Part shown: in pieces, positions 25,275 to 33,331 of the stretch
Numbering within the stretch: the first letter of the stretch is position 1
How the letters are laid out: each line of letters begins with the position of its first letter
Assembly: GCA_910575835.1 (NCBI GenBank)
Contig: CAJTGB010000003.1
Span: 124,001 to 188,000 of the forward strand
Direction of reading: 5' to 3'
DNA length: 64,000 bases
DNA from: Lachnospiraceae bacterium
GTDB taxonomy: Bacteria > Bacillota > Clostridia > Lachnospirales > Lachnospiraceae
Notes under the pieces: model-generated
Told to the model about the DNA's origin: nothing
What the model saw: the letters and a program-made list of their open reading frames with translations, nothing else
Database searches by the model: none
Position numbers and translations under genes: made by a program

Positions 25275-26237
25275 CTACAGCGCCACCTTGTAACCAAGTT
25301 CTGTCAGCATCTTCAGATCTGTCTCTACCGTATACCCGGCGGTCGTCAGCATATCGCCGGATATCGCGGCATTAGCCCCGGAACAGAACGCTCCTTCTCC
25401 CTTATCCTCCAACAGACCCCGGCCGCCTGCAAGCCGGATTGCCGCGTCTGGAAGGATAAATCTGTAAACTGCCGCGATCCTTCTCATATCATTGGCCGTC
25501 AGCCGTTCATTCTTCTCATATGGCGTTCCCGGAATCGGATTCAGCATATTTACCGGGACGCTCTTTATCCCAAGCTCCCGTATACTGAACGCCATATCGA
25601 TACGATCCTCTGCCGTCTCTCCGAGTCCCATGATCCCGCCGCTGCATACCTCTAAACCCGCCGCTTGCGCCGCCTGTATCGCGCGGACCTTATCTGCAAA
25701 TGTGTGCGTCGTGCAGACATTCGGGAAATTACGCTCAGAGGACTCCAGATTATTATGTACCCGGGACGCCCCCGCCTTCCTGACCTTACGGAATTGTTCT
25801 TCTGTAAGGAGGCCGAATGAAACGCATACTTCTATCCTTGCCTTCCTTCTGACTGCACGTATCGCTTCGCACATCTGATCTACCTCTGCATCGTCCAGGC
25901 ACCGCCCTGAAGTTACAATGGAGTATCTCAGCACGCCGCGCTTCGCGTTATACTCCGCCTGACGCACGATCTCATCCGTATCGAGCAATGGATACTCTTC
26001 TGCCGGAGTATGATAGTACGCCGACTGCGCACAATACTTACAATCCTCCGAGCATCTTCCGCTCTTGCCGTTGATGATCGTGCAGAGATCGAACTTGTCC
26101 CCGCAGAAGAATTGACGTATCTCATCTGCCGCCCGGCAGATCTCCTCTAACGGCTCGCCGTATAATCGCAGCGCTTCCTCTCTGGTAATCTGGTTTCCTT
26201 TGAATATCTTCTCTTTCAAACACTCCGCTGATCCCAT
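25275..26237 (-). CDS. bioB: Biotin synthase
   Basis: Radical-SAM enzyme inserting sulfur into dethiobiotin. From ATG 26237 (AGGG before the start; better than 26270) it is 320 residues. Seen: radical-SAM cysteines GRCSEDCKYCAQS (~59-71), YSIVTSGRCLDD (~103-114), NNLESSERNFPNVCTTHT (~151) and Arg in AIRLAGGRGLLED (~265), the BioB set including the [2Fe-2S] ligands. No other biotin genes are adjacent, so the strain may take up dethiobiotin or have a separate locus. A BirA-like operator lies upstream (26307-26340). Confidence 0.95.
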   Translation of the reverse strand: MGSAECLKEKIFKGNQITREEALRLYGEPLEEICRAADEIRQFFCGDKFDLCTIINGKSGRCSEDCKYCAQSAYYHTPAEEYPLLDTDEIVRQAEYNAKRGVLRYSIVTSGRCLDDAEVDQMCEAIRAVRRKARIEVCVSFGLLTEEQFRKVRKAGASRVHNNLESSERNFPNVCTTHTFADKVRAIQAAQAAGLEVCSGGIMGLGETAEDRIDMAFSIRELGIKSVPVNMLNPIPGTPYEKNERLTANDMRRIAAVYRFILPDAAIRLAGGRGLLEDKGEGAFCSGANAAISGDMLTTAGYTVETDLKMLTELGYKVAL

Positions 26238-26306
26238 AATTTCATCCCTGCCTTCATATATCGTTTTCATCCTGATATTTACTTATTATAATATCATCAC
26301 ATTTCA

Positions 26307-26340
26307 AATTGTCAACTTATATTATACATCTGTTAACATT
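26307..26340. promoter_or_regulatory. BirA-type operator upstream of bioB
   Basis: AATTGTCAAC, 15-nt spacer, GTTAACATT: an interrupted dyad of the form used by the biotin repressor BirA in Firmicutes (TGTTAAC-N15-GTTAACA, one mismatch here). It is located about 70 bp upstream of the bioB start. Confidence 0.6.
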
Positions 26341-26463
26341 ATGTTCTTTGAAAATATCATTACAGGCAGCAGCTCAGACCGGTCTGCACACTTGCTGTCT
26401 GACTGTGCGAACATGATTTTAAAGTGCATACGTCATCACGAAAGTCATCCCATGCAAAAATAT

Positions 26464-26525
26464 GTTGACAACTCAACTTTATATTTGCTATAGTCTACTT
26501 GGCAAAGAAGTTGACAACTCAACTT
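26464..26525 (+). promoter_or_regulatory. MarR promoter with twin operators
   Basis: Promoter TTGACA (26465-26470), 18-nt spacer, TATAGT (26489-26494). Two identical 16-bp sites GTTGACAACTCAACTT occur at 26464-26479 and 26510-26525; the core AGTTGA-CAAC-TCAACT is a perfect dyad in copy two. One site covers the -35 box and the other follows the -10 box, the layout of a MarR autorepressor that would block the whole downstream operon. Confidence 0.75.
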
Positions 26526-26551
26526 TTACATTATAAGAAAGCGAGTTTTAT

Positions 26552-27040
26552 ATGATCCACAGATTTGAACAGCTTACAACCGGTGTATCGCAGATCTATA
26601 AGAATATACAGCGGATCAAGAAAATAGAGATGCGCTCCTTAGGGCTTAAGGGTACGCATGTTATGTGCTTATACTTCCTGTACTCGCACCCTGACGGACT
26701 AACCGCCGCGGATCTCTGCAATCTCTGCAAAGAAGACAAGGCCGGCATCTCGCGGATCCTGTCAGACCTTGAAGAGCACGGATTTATCCGGTATACACAT
26801 CCTCAGGATAAGAAAAAGTACCGTTCCAAAGCCGTCCTCACCGATTCAGGAAAGAAACAGTCAAGGAAGGTAAACCGCCTGATCCTCCGCGCAGTTTTGG
26901 AAGGCGGACGGGATATTACCGCTAAGGAGCGGGATATCTTCTACCGCGTTTTATTCATGATCGCCGGTAACCTGGATAAATTCTGCGAAGAACTGGAAGA
27001 ATCCAGCAACGTTCATTTTCAGCTAAATAACGCAGAATGA
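26552..27040 (+). CDS. MarR family regulator
   Basis: 162-residue winged-helix repressor. Recognition region GLTAADLCNLCKEDKAGISRILSDLEEHGFI (~49-79 in separate helices), wing DKKKYRSKAVLTDSGKKQ, and flanking dimerisation helices. It is the first gene of an operon with an alcohol dehydrogenase (34-nt gap) and aldehyde dehydrogenase, so it probably responds to an aldehyde, alcohol or aromatic compound. Two operators overlap its promoter. Confidence 0.9.
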   Translation: MIHRFEQLTTGVSQIYKNIQRIKKIEMRSLGLKGTHVMCLYFLYSHPDGLTAADLCNLCKEDKAGISRILSDLEEHGFIRYTHPQDKKKYRSKAVLTDSGKKQSRKVNRLILRAVLEGGRDITAKERDIFYRVLFMIAGNLDKFCEELEESSNVHFQLNNAE

Positions 27041-27074
27041 TTCTTCATATTAATCAGAAAGGATATGACCTGTC

Positions 27075-28298
27075 ATGAACAAAATTAAGAAAATCTACTG
27101 CCGGACATTTCAGATGGGATTGAAAATAGCGCTTCCCTTTCTTCCTTACCGTAAACCGGAAGTCATCGGCAGCGTAAAAGCTATCCCTGAGATCATCAGG
27201 AAACGCAGATGCAGCCATGTGCTGATCATTACAGACGCCGGAATCCGAGCCCTTGGGCTGACCAGGCGCCTTGAAAAGGTGCTGACTCAGAACGGCATTA
27301 CCTTCTGCATCTACGACAAGACGGTTGCCAATCCCACTACTGCCAACGTAGCGGAAGCATTGGAAATGTACTATACTAATAACTGTAATGCTATCATCGG
27401 TTTCGGCGGCGGTTCCAGCATGGACTGCGCCAAGGCCGTCGGCGCCCGTATTGCTAAGCCGAAGCAGTCCCTTGCCAGGATGAAGGGAATCCTAAAGGTC
27501 CATAAGAAACTGCCCCTTCTGATCGCCGTCCCCACCACTGCCGGAACCGGAAGCGAGACCACTCTTGCGGCAGTGATCACAGACGCCGAGACCAGGTACA
27601 AGTATTCGATCAATGATTTTCCGTTGATCCCAAGATACGCGGTATTGGATCCCAGAGTCACCTTGAGCCTTCCGCCGTCCATCACATCCGCAACCGGAAT
27701 GGACGCACTGACTCATGCGGTTGAGGCCTATATCGGCAGGTCCACCACCTACGGCACCCGTAAGGATGCGCTTTTAGCTGTCAAGCTCATTTTTGAAAAT
27801 ATAGACAAGGCATACTCGGACGGAAGCAGCATAGATGCCCGCAGGAATATGCTCCACGCTTCTTTCTACGCCGGATGCGCATTTACCAAATCCTACGTCG
27901 GATATGTACATGCAGTCGCGCATTCCCTGGGCGGAGAATACAATGTACCTCACGGACTCGCGAACGCCATACTGCTTCCGTTCGTCCTGGAAGCCTACGG
28001 CCCCTGCATCCACAAAAAACTGCATCACCTGTCGGTAGCGGCAGGCATTTCCGCAAAAGACACCCCTTATGATACGGCGGCAAGGGAATTCATTGACGCC
28101 ATCAAGGATATGAAGAAACGCTTCGGCATTGGGGATACGGTAAGCGAGATCCGGGAAGAGGACATCCCAAAGCTCTCTCACTATGCGGATAAGGAAGCCA
28201 ATCCATTGTATCCGGTGCCCGTCCTGATGGACGCCGAAGAGCTTAAGCAGTTTTACATAACCCTGATGACCCAATCTGGTACATCGAGTAATCAGTAA
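27075..28298 (+). CDS. Iron-containing alcohol dehydrogenase
   Basis: 407-residue group III Fe-dependent dehydrogenase. Seen: NAD-binding GFGGGSSMDCAKAVG (~112-126), PTTAGTGSETT (~154-164), and metal ligands in GMDALTHAVEAYI (~212-224), YVHAVAHSLGG (~277-287) and NVPHGLANAILLP (~289-301). It interconverts primary alcohols and aldehydes with NAD(P)H. Positioned between MarR and an aldehyde dehydrogenase gene, it likely forms a two-step alcohol-aldehyde-acid route or aldehyde detoxification. Physiological direction is not readable from sequence. Confidence 0.93.
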   Translation: MNKIKKIYCRTFQMGLKIALPFLPYRKPEVIGSVKAIPEIIRKRRCSHVLIITDAGIRALGLTRRLEKVLTQNGITFCIYDKTVANPTTANVAEALEMYYTNNCNAIIGFGGGSSMDCAKAVGARIAKPKQSLARMKGILKVHKKLPLLIAVPTTAGTGSETTLAAVITDAETRYKYSINDFPLIPRYAVLDPRVTLSLPPSITSATGMDALTHAVEAYIGRSTTYGTRKDALLAVKLIFENIDKAYSDGSSIDARRNMLHASFYAGCAFTKSYVGYVHAVAHSLGGEYNVPHGLANAILLPFVLEAYGPCIHKKLHHLSVAAGISAKDTPYDTAAREFIDAIKDMKKRFGIGDTVSEIREEDIPKLSHYADKEANPLYPVPVLMDAEELKQFYITLMTQSGTSSNQ

Positions 28299-28336
28299 CC
28301 AGTCACAAAGCCAGAAGCTTATTATTTGATATACCA
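28288..28336. repeat. Copy of the dispersed AAGTAACCAG-type repeat
   Basis: Contains AGTAACCAGTCA, AAGCCAGAAGCTT and TATACCAG in the same order and spacing as 1501-1545. It begins at the last codons of the alcohol dehydrogenase and fills the spacer before the aldehyde dehydrogenase. Confidence 0.4.
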
Positions 28337-28357
28337 GCACAAAAAAGGAGCAGCCTT

Positions 28358-29737
28358 ATGAATGAATATGAAATCAAAAATATTGTATCCAACCAGCGCA
28401 AATATTTCCTTACAGGCGCTACCCTTGACGTTGCCGCAAGGGTCAGCGCACTGAGAAGATTAAAAGACAGCATCATCAAGCACGAGCCGGAGATCAACGC
28501 GGCTTTGCAAAAAGATCTCGGCAAGAGTAATTTTGAAAGCTACATGTGCGAGACCGGACTGGTGCTCAGTGAGATCAGCTATATGCTGAAACATATCCAT
28601 ACTTTTGCCAGGGAAAAACGTGTCGCGACGCCGCTCGCCCAGTTCCACTCCCGAAGCTTCAAGAAACCGTCACCCTACGGAGTCGTGCTGATCATGAGTC
28701 CGTGGAATTATCCGTTCCTGCTGACCCTTGATCCGCTCATAGACGCTATCGCGGCCGGGAATACCGCCGTCATAAAACCAAGCGCATACTCTCCTTATAC
28801 CAGCGAGATCGTCAGACGGATCATCTGCGACTGCTTCGACGAACGGTATGCCGCCGTTGTCACCGGCGGCCGCGCAGAGAATACCTGTCTGTTAAATGAG
28901 CGTTTCGATTATATCTTCTTCACCGGAAGCCAGGCTGTCGGAAAGGAAGTCATGAGGCATGCCGCCGAATATCTGACTCCTGTGACTCTGGAATTAGGCG
29001 GGAAGAGTCCGTGTATCGTCGAGAAAAGCGCCGACTTAAAGCTTGCCGCCAGGCGGATCGTCTTCGGCAAATATTTAAACTGCGGGCAGACCTGCGTCGC
29101 GCCGGACTATGTCTACTGCGACCGCTCCGTCAAAGACCGCCTGGTCAAAGAGATCAAAAAGCAGATCCAGAAGCAGTACGGCAAGCAGCCCTTAGACCGC
29201 AATGATTATGGCAAGATCATTAATCAGAAGCATTTTGACAGGATCATGAACCTGATCGACAAGAATAAAACAGCCTGGGGCGGCAAATCGAACCGGAGCG
29301 CCCTTAAGATCGAACCGACCGTCATTGACAACGCCACCTTTGGAGACGCTGTGATGCAAGAGGAGATCTTCGGGCCTGTAATGCCGATCCTCACCTACGA
29401 TTCTCTGGACGAGGCGATCCGCAATATCAACTCCATGCCGCATCCGCTGGCGCTCTATATCTTTACCAATGACAAAGCCGCGGCAAGAAGAGTAACTTCC
29501 CGCTGCGGTTACGGCGGCGGATGTATCAACGATACAATCATCCACCTTGCAACCAGCGAGATGGGATTCGGCGGATTCGGTCCGAGCGGAATGGGAGCTT
29601 ACCACGGAAAAGACGGATTTGATACATTTACCCATTATAAGAGTATTGTAGACAAGAAGACCTGGATTGACCTGCCGATGAGATATCAGCCTTATAAGAA
29701 ATGGAATGAGAAGCTGATACATTTGTTTTTGAAATAA
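28358..29737 (+). CDS. Aldehyde dehydrogenase (NAD(P), class 3-like)
   Basis: 459-residue enzyme oxidising aldehydes to acids. Seen: SPWNYPFLLTLDPLIDAIAAG (~109-129, NAD entry), catalytic Glu in TLELGGKSPCIV (~209-220), and catalytic Cys in NCGQTCVAPDYVYCD (~240-254). It also has EEIFGPVMPI (~339-348) and a C-terminal segment RYQPYKKWNEKLIHLFLK. Length and the short C-terminus fit class 3 / fatty-aldehyde-type enzymes. RBS AAAGGAG precedes the ATG. The last 57 bases are duplicated as a remnant at 4230-4286, indicating a former paralogue or rearrangement. Third gene of the MarR operon. Confidence 0.93.
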   Translation: MNEYEIKNIVSNQRKYFLTGATLDVAARVSALRRLKDSIIKHEPEINAALQKDLGKSNFESYMCETGLVLSEISYMLKHIHTFAREKRVATPLAQFHSRSFKKPSPYGVVLIMSPWNYPFLLTLDPLIDAIAAGNTAVIKPSAYSPYTSEIVRRIICDCFDERYAAVVTGGRAENTCLLNERFDYIFFTGSQAVGKEVMRHAAEYLTPVTLELGGKSPCIVEKSADLKLAARRIVFGKYLNCGQTCVAPDYVYCDRSVKDRLVKEIKKQIQKQYGKQPLDRNDYGKIINQKHFDRIMNLIDKNKTAWGGKSNRSALKIEPTVIDNATFGDAVMQEEIFGPVMPILTYDSLDEAIRNINSMPHPLALYIFTNDKAAARRVTSRCGYGGGCINDTIIHLATSEMGFGGFGPSGMGAYHGKDGFDTFTHYKSIVDKKTWIDLPMRYQPYKKWNEKLIHLFLK

Positions 29738-29779
29738 CGTATGAAGCATTTTTGCCATATAGAACCGTGTTCCTTGATA

Positions 29780-29827
29780 GCTGTACATGGCAGTTCAGAC
29801 AGGCAGCCCTGTCTGAACTGCTACAGC
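29780..29827. terminator. Long perfect hairpin between convergent genes
   Basis: A 14-bp perfect stem GCAGTTCAGACAGG / CCTGTCTGAACTGC around CAGC (29790-29821), extended outward by GCTGTA / TACAGC after a 4-nt bulge. Lies between the ends of the aldehyde dehydrogenase and cupin genes. It has no good U-run on either strand, so it may be a bidirectional terminator, an mRNA stabiliser or a repeat relic. Confidence 0.5.
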
Positions 29828-29847
29828 TTTCAAAAGATTTGTTATCG

Positions 29848-30180
29848 CTAAAATACAACGACCAATAGCATTTTAAAAAATTCCTCTGCATAAACGGCAT
29901 GAGGATGTCCTGCTGGCATGACAATAGACTCTCCTTCGTGCAGCAGATATTCAACACCATCAATAGTAATTTTACCAGTACCGTCTAAGCAGGTAACAAA
30001 AGCATCTCCGCCTGATTCATGGGTGCTGATTTCTTCACCTTTTGCAAAAGAAAATAGAGTAATACTCAACGCTGAATTCTGCGCAAGCGTTTTACTGACG
30101 ACTTGCCCATCCTGATAGGAAATCTGTTCTTTCAGCGTTAATACTTCTGATTTTGCAATATTTTTCATTTTTACGTCCAT
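29848..30180 (-). CDS. Cupin domain protein
   Basis: 110-residue single-domain cupin from ATG 30180 (AAGGAGG 6 nt upstream): conserved metal-site strands around SFAKGEEISTHESGGDAFV (~38-56), GTGKITIDG, and GESIVMPAGHPHAVYA (~81-96). Metal ligands H, E and H are visible. It follows the two-cluster ferredoxin protein gene with a 16-nt gap, so both are driven from the Crp/Fnr-type site at 30893-30935. Small cupins in this pairing are often linked to redox or nitrosative stress control, but the ligand is unknown. Confidence 0.85.
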   Translation of the reverse strand: MDVKMKNIAKSEVLTLKEQISYQDGQVVSKTLAQNSALSITLFSFAKGEEISTHESGGDAFVTCLDGTGKITIDGVEYLLHEGESIVMPAGHPHAVYAEEFFKMLLVVVF

Positions 30181-30196
30181 AATAATCCTCCTTCGT

Positions 30197-30859
30197 TTAT
30201 TCCATAATTCTGCCGTCAATAGATAGGGTAACTATCTTCCAGGGAATGGATTTGCCGCTTGCCTGTAATGCTTTTTTTGCCGCCAATGCTAACCCGCCGC
30301 AGCACGGAACTTCCATTCGTACAACAGTCACACTTTGAATATTATTATTTTGAATGATCTGTGTCAGTTTTTCGCTGTAGTCTGTGTCGTCAAGCTTAGG
30401 ACAACCGATAATCGTGACTTTTCCATCCATGAATTGGTCATGCATCCTGGCGTAGGCATATGCGCTGCAATCAGCCGCAATCAGCAGTTTTGCACCGTTG
30501 AAATAAGGTGCGTTGACAGGAATCAGTTTCATCTGACAAGGCCACTGGCCAAGGCAGGAAGCAGTCTGTGCCTGAAAATGGGAAGTATGAGAATCTCCAG
30601 GAAGGGGATTTGACTCTTTCTTTTTTCTCATATTTTCCTGTACAGCTTCTACATCATAGGCAGCAGCTTCACGTTCTACGAAGGAAATCGCTCCTGTTGG
30701 GCAGGTTGGCAGGCAATCTCCCAGGCCGTCACAATAGTCATCACGAAGAAGTTTCGCTTTTCCATTTACCATACCAATTGCTCCTTCATGACAGGCAGAA
30801 GCACATGCACCGCAGCCATTACATTTTTCTTCGTCTATTTGAATAATTTTTCGAATCAT
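30197..30859 (-). CDS. 4Fe-4S ferredoxin-domain protein with C-terminal cysteine domain
   Basis: 220 residues. N-terminal two-cluster ferredoxin: CNGCGACASACHEGAIG (~13-29) and CDGLGDCLPTCPTGAI (~43-58; only part of a CxxCxxC set). The C-terminal half has QTASCLGQWPCQMKLIPVNAPYF region, LLIAADCSAYAYA (~128), IIGCPKLDD and VEVPCCGG-like MEVPCCGG (~185), suggesting another metal or redox site. Such proteins occur beside cupin genes and Crp/Fnr regulators in clostridia. Function unknown; probably a redox or iron-sulfur stress protein, activated by the divergent regulator. Confidence 0.8.
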   Translation of the reverse strand: MIRKIIQIDEEKCNGCGACASACHEGAIGMVNGKAKLLRDDYCDGLGDCLPTCPTGAISFVEREAAAYDVEAVQENMRKKKESNPLPGDSHTSHFQAQTASCLGQWPCQMKLIPVNAPYFNGAKLLIAADCSAYAYARMHDQFMDGKVTIIGCPKLDDTDYSEKLTQIIQNNNIQSVTVVRMEVPCCGGLALAAKKALQASGKSIPWKIVTLSIDGRIME

Positions 30860-30892
30860 TTTAAATCCATCCTCTCTTGTGATTTTAGGATC

Positions 30893-30935
30893 AGTATACT
30901 ATAATTAAATATAAATTTCTGTTGTTATAACAACA
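30893..30935 (-). promoter_or_regulatory. Class II Crp/Fnr-type activator site and promoter
   Basis: Perfect 16-bp palindrome TGTTGTTATAACAACA (30920-30935). A minus-strand -10 box TATACT at 30893-30898 puts the palindrome centre at about -41.5, the standard class II activator position, with no good -35 box. It would activate the ferredoxin/cupin pair; it also lies 15 bp before the regulator's own start on the other strand, allowing autoregulation. Confidence 0.7.
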
Positions 30936-30949
30936 AAAGGAGAGAATAT

Positions 30950-31597
30950 ATGAATTTATCTAATACACAATTATTTTATGGGTTAAAAGAAGATGAAATC
31001 ACCTCTCTTTTAGACTGTCTGAATGCCGAAAAACGCAGCTATAAAAAAGGAGAAGTTATTCTTTCCGAAGGGAGTACTACAGAAAATTCAGGGATCGTAC
31101 TATCGGGCATGGTCATGATATCTTGTTGTGATATTTGGGGAAATACTAGTATTTTAGGAAATGCGGCCCCCGGTTCTATATTTGCAGAGGTATATGCCTG
31201 CATTCCGGGTCAGCCGTTGCTGGTTACGGTATCAGCTGCAGAAGATACTTCTATTCTGTTTATGAATGTAGGCCGCATCTTGACTACCTGCAGCAATGCC
31301 TGCCCTTTTCATGCAAGACTTGCGCAAAATCTGCTGACTGTCTGCGCCCACAAAAATCTTCAGCTTTCCCAAAGGATACAGCATACCAGTTCAAAATCTG
31401 TACGAGGAAGATTGATGTCCTATTTTTCAGAATGCGCTAAGCATTTCGGAAGTAATTCTTTTCTTGTTCCATATAACCGTCAGCAGTTGGCAGATTATTT
31501 GAATGTCGATCGCAGTGCTATGTGCAATGAGCTTTCCAAAATGCAGAAGGACGGTATGATAGAATATACGAGAAATCATATTTTGCTCAAAGATTAG
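30950..31597 (+). CDS. Crp/Fnr family regulator
   Basis: 215-residue regulator: N-terminal cyclic-nucleotide-binding-like beta roll (~1-110), dimer helix, C-terminal winged helix with RQQLADYLNVDRSAMCNELSKMQKDGMI (~166-193 in helices). Cysteines occur (SCCD ~56, CSNAC ~115) but not in the FNR N-terminal arrangement, so oxygen sensing by an Fe-S cluster is uncertain. RBS AAAGGAGAG precedes the ATG. Divergent from the ferredoxin/cupin pair with a palindromic site between them. Resembles clostridial HcpR-type regulators of nitrosative stress in layout, though hcp itself is not in the window. Confidence 0.88.
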   Translation: MNLSNTQLFYGLKEDEITSLLDCLNAEKRSYKKGEVILSEGSTTENSGIVLSGMVMISCCDIWGNTSILGNAAPGSIFAEVYACIPGQPLLVTVSAAEDTSILFMNVGRILTTCSNACPFHARLAQNLLTVCAHKNLQLSQRIQHTSSKSVRGRLMSYFSECAKHFGSNSFLVPYNRQQLADYLNVDRSAMCNELSKMQKDGMIEYTRNHILLKD

Positions 31598-31610
31598 AAG
31601 AATTCTGGAT

Positions 31611-32420
31611 TTAATAAAACTGCAGCTCCCCGGTCTCCCTGTTATGGCGCTCTGCCCTGCCAATCAGGAACACCGTGACCGCCGTCATTACGCCCAGGCA
31701 GATCAACAGTCCCAGAATTTCTGCCTGCCACCCGCGGCTGCTTTTTTGTATGTGCAATGCAAAGCGTATGATATTGATACAGTATGTCAACGGAAATACC
31801 ATGGATACAATTCTCGCCCAGCACGGGAAGCTGTCCACCGGCACCCTCGTCCCGGAAAATAAGGTCATAGGCATATCGAACACATCCATCACGATCGATG
31901 CGTCTCTGGAGAACAGAAACACCGCGTTCAGCATCCCGCCCCAGACAGTTGAAGAAATAATGAGCAGCAGCAACACCGCCGGAAGCAGGAACAGATTATC
32001 CCACCGAATTGTCTTAGTATACATCAAAAGGAACCCGCAGAAACAGACGAACATCCACACTTCCTGAATCAGCGCCCCCAGCGCTCTTCCATAGCTCATA
32101 GCAAGGCGGCTTGCCGGCGTCAGGGAGGCGATCTCCAGTGTTCCCCCTCTCCGCTCCTGATTCGCCATGGACCAGGCATTCTGAACCATAGACCAGAAGC
32201 AGGTATATGCCATGAATCCGGTTCCAAGGAAGGCAAGCAAAGTCTTGCCATCCTCAATCCCCATATAGTCTGTAAGCTCAAACGGCTTGTATGCATAGTA
32301 TACCTCAAAAAAACCAAGAATCGGCCAGATTAAAAGTGAAAAATATACATATGCCGAGTGATAATCATGTTGCTGCTGCTTCGTGATCTCAGCCTTCATT
32401 ACGATTAAAAATTTCTTCAT
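31611..32420 (-). CDS. ABC-2 type transporter permease (second permease of operon)
   Basis: 269-residue membrane protein, about six hydrophobic segments, with the ABC-2 exporter style segment SGTRVPVDSFPCWARIVSMVFPLTYCINIIR before the last helices. It is the fourth gene of an operon ArsR, permease, ATPase, permease (35096 to 31611). A TTG-free ATG start at 32420 follows AGGAGG. With 33332-34141 it likely forms the membrane half of a heteromeric exporter. Cargo unknown: drug, lipid or antimicrobial peptide. Confidence 0.85.
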   Translation of the reverse strand: MKKFLIVMKAEITKQQQHDYHSAYVYFSLLIWPILGFFEVYYAYKPFELTDYMGIEDGKTLLAFLGTGFMAYTCFWSMVQNAWSMANQERRGGTLEIASLTPASRLAMSYGRALGALIQEVWMFVCFCGFLLMYTKTIRWDNLFLLPAVLLLLIISSTVWGGMLNAVFLFSRDASIVMDVFDMPMTLFSGTRVPVDSFPCWARIVSMVFPLTYCINIIRFALHIQKSSRGWQAEILGLLICLGVMTAVTVFLIGRAERHNRETGELQFY

Positions 32421-32457
32421 GCGCCCCTCCTGTATGCGTACTCATTTACCAGACTGA

Positions 32458-33318
32458 TTATGAATTGCAGCGGTTGATGATCTCAATAAGGGCCTCCTCC
32501 AGACTTGGCTCCTGTACGCTGGTGACGACTTTCGGTTCATAGGCCAAAAGCCCCTTAAGCTGCTCCTTCGTTCCCTCCGCAATTATCCTGCCCTTATCTA
32601 ATATATAGATATAATCACACAGTTCCTCTGCCTCACTGATATAGTGAGTCGTCAGCAGAATTCCCCTTCCTTCTTTGTGTGCCAGATCAGATACCAGATT
32701 CCTTATCTCCTTTGCTATCACGATATCGAGTCCAAGCGTAGGTTCATCCATAAAAAGGTATATCGGATCATTGATAAGTCCCCGCGCGATCTGTAATCGC
32801 TGCTTCATCCCCTTCGAATATCTCTCGACAGGAACATTTGCCGCCTCTTCTAATCCAACTGTTCTTAACAAGTATGCAATCCTTTTATCCAGATCAACAC
32901 CGCTCAATCCGTACAGGCTTCCGAAATATCTGAGATTCTCCTTAGCAGTCAACCGCCAATAGAGATTTCTCTCTCCGCCCGAGATTACATTGATCCTTTC
33001 TTTTATCCACAAATGATTTTTCACAGCGTCAACTCCATTCATAGTCAGACTGCCCGACGTCGGGGCTATGATGGACGCCAACATACGGATAGTCGTCGTC
33101 TTTCCCGCTCCATTAATCCCCAGGACTCCGATGATTTTCTCTTGCGGGATTTCTAACGATATGTCTTTTACCGCATGGATGACTCTTTTTTGCTTACGGC
33201 CGAATAATCCGCTCTTTTCCATTATTTTTTCTTTTAGAATATAATCTTTTACCAAATGCTGAGCAATAATTTTTCTTGCATCCTGATCCTCTAAACGTCC
33301 CTTGACTGCACCGTACAT
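32458..33318 (-). CDS. ABC transporter ATP-binding protein
   Basis: 286 residues from ATG 33318 (AGGAGA 7 nt upstream; a GTG one codon earlier also fits). Walker A GINGAGKTT (~70-78), signature RYSKGMKQR (~160) and Walker B LFMDEPTLGLD (~182-192), then the H-loop LLTTHYISEAEE (~220). The N-terminal ~45 residues preceding the ATPase fold are an extra segment as in Nod-I/CcmA-like exporters. Coupled to two ABC-2 permeases in the operon. Confidence 0.92.
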   Translation of the reverse strand: MYGAVKGRLEDQDARKIIAQHLVKDYILKEKIMEKSGLFGRKQKRVIHAVKDISLEIPQEKIIGVLGINGAGKTTTIRMLASIIAPTSGSLTMNGVDAVKNHLWIKERINVISGGERNLYWRLTAKENLRYFGSLYGLSGVDLDKRIAYLLRTVGLEEAANVPVERYSKGMKQRLQIARGLINDPIYLFMDEPTLGLDIVIAKEIRNLVSDLAHKEGRGILLTTHYISEAEELCDYIYILDKGRIIAEGTKEQLKGLLAYEPKVVTSVQEPSLEEALIEIINRCNS

Positions 33319-33331
33319 CACACGCTCTCCT

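Noticed and set aside
27774-28340. 188-residue minus-strand frame opposite the alcohol dehydrogenase
   Set aside because: Shadow frame; the plus gene has complete NAD and metal motifs.
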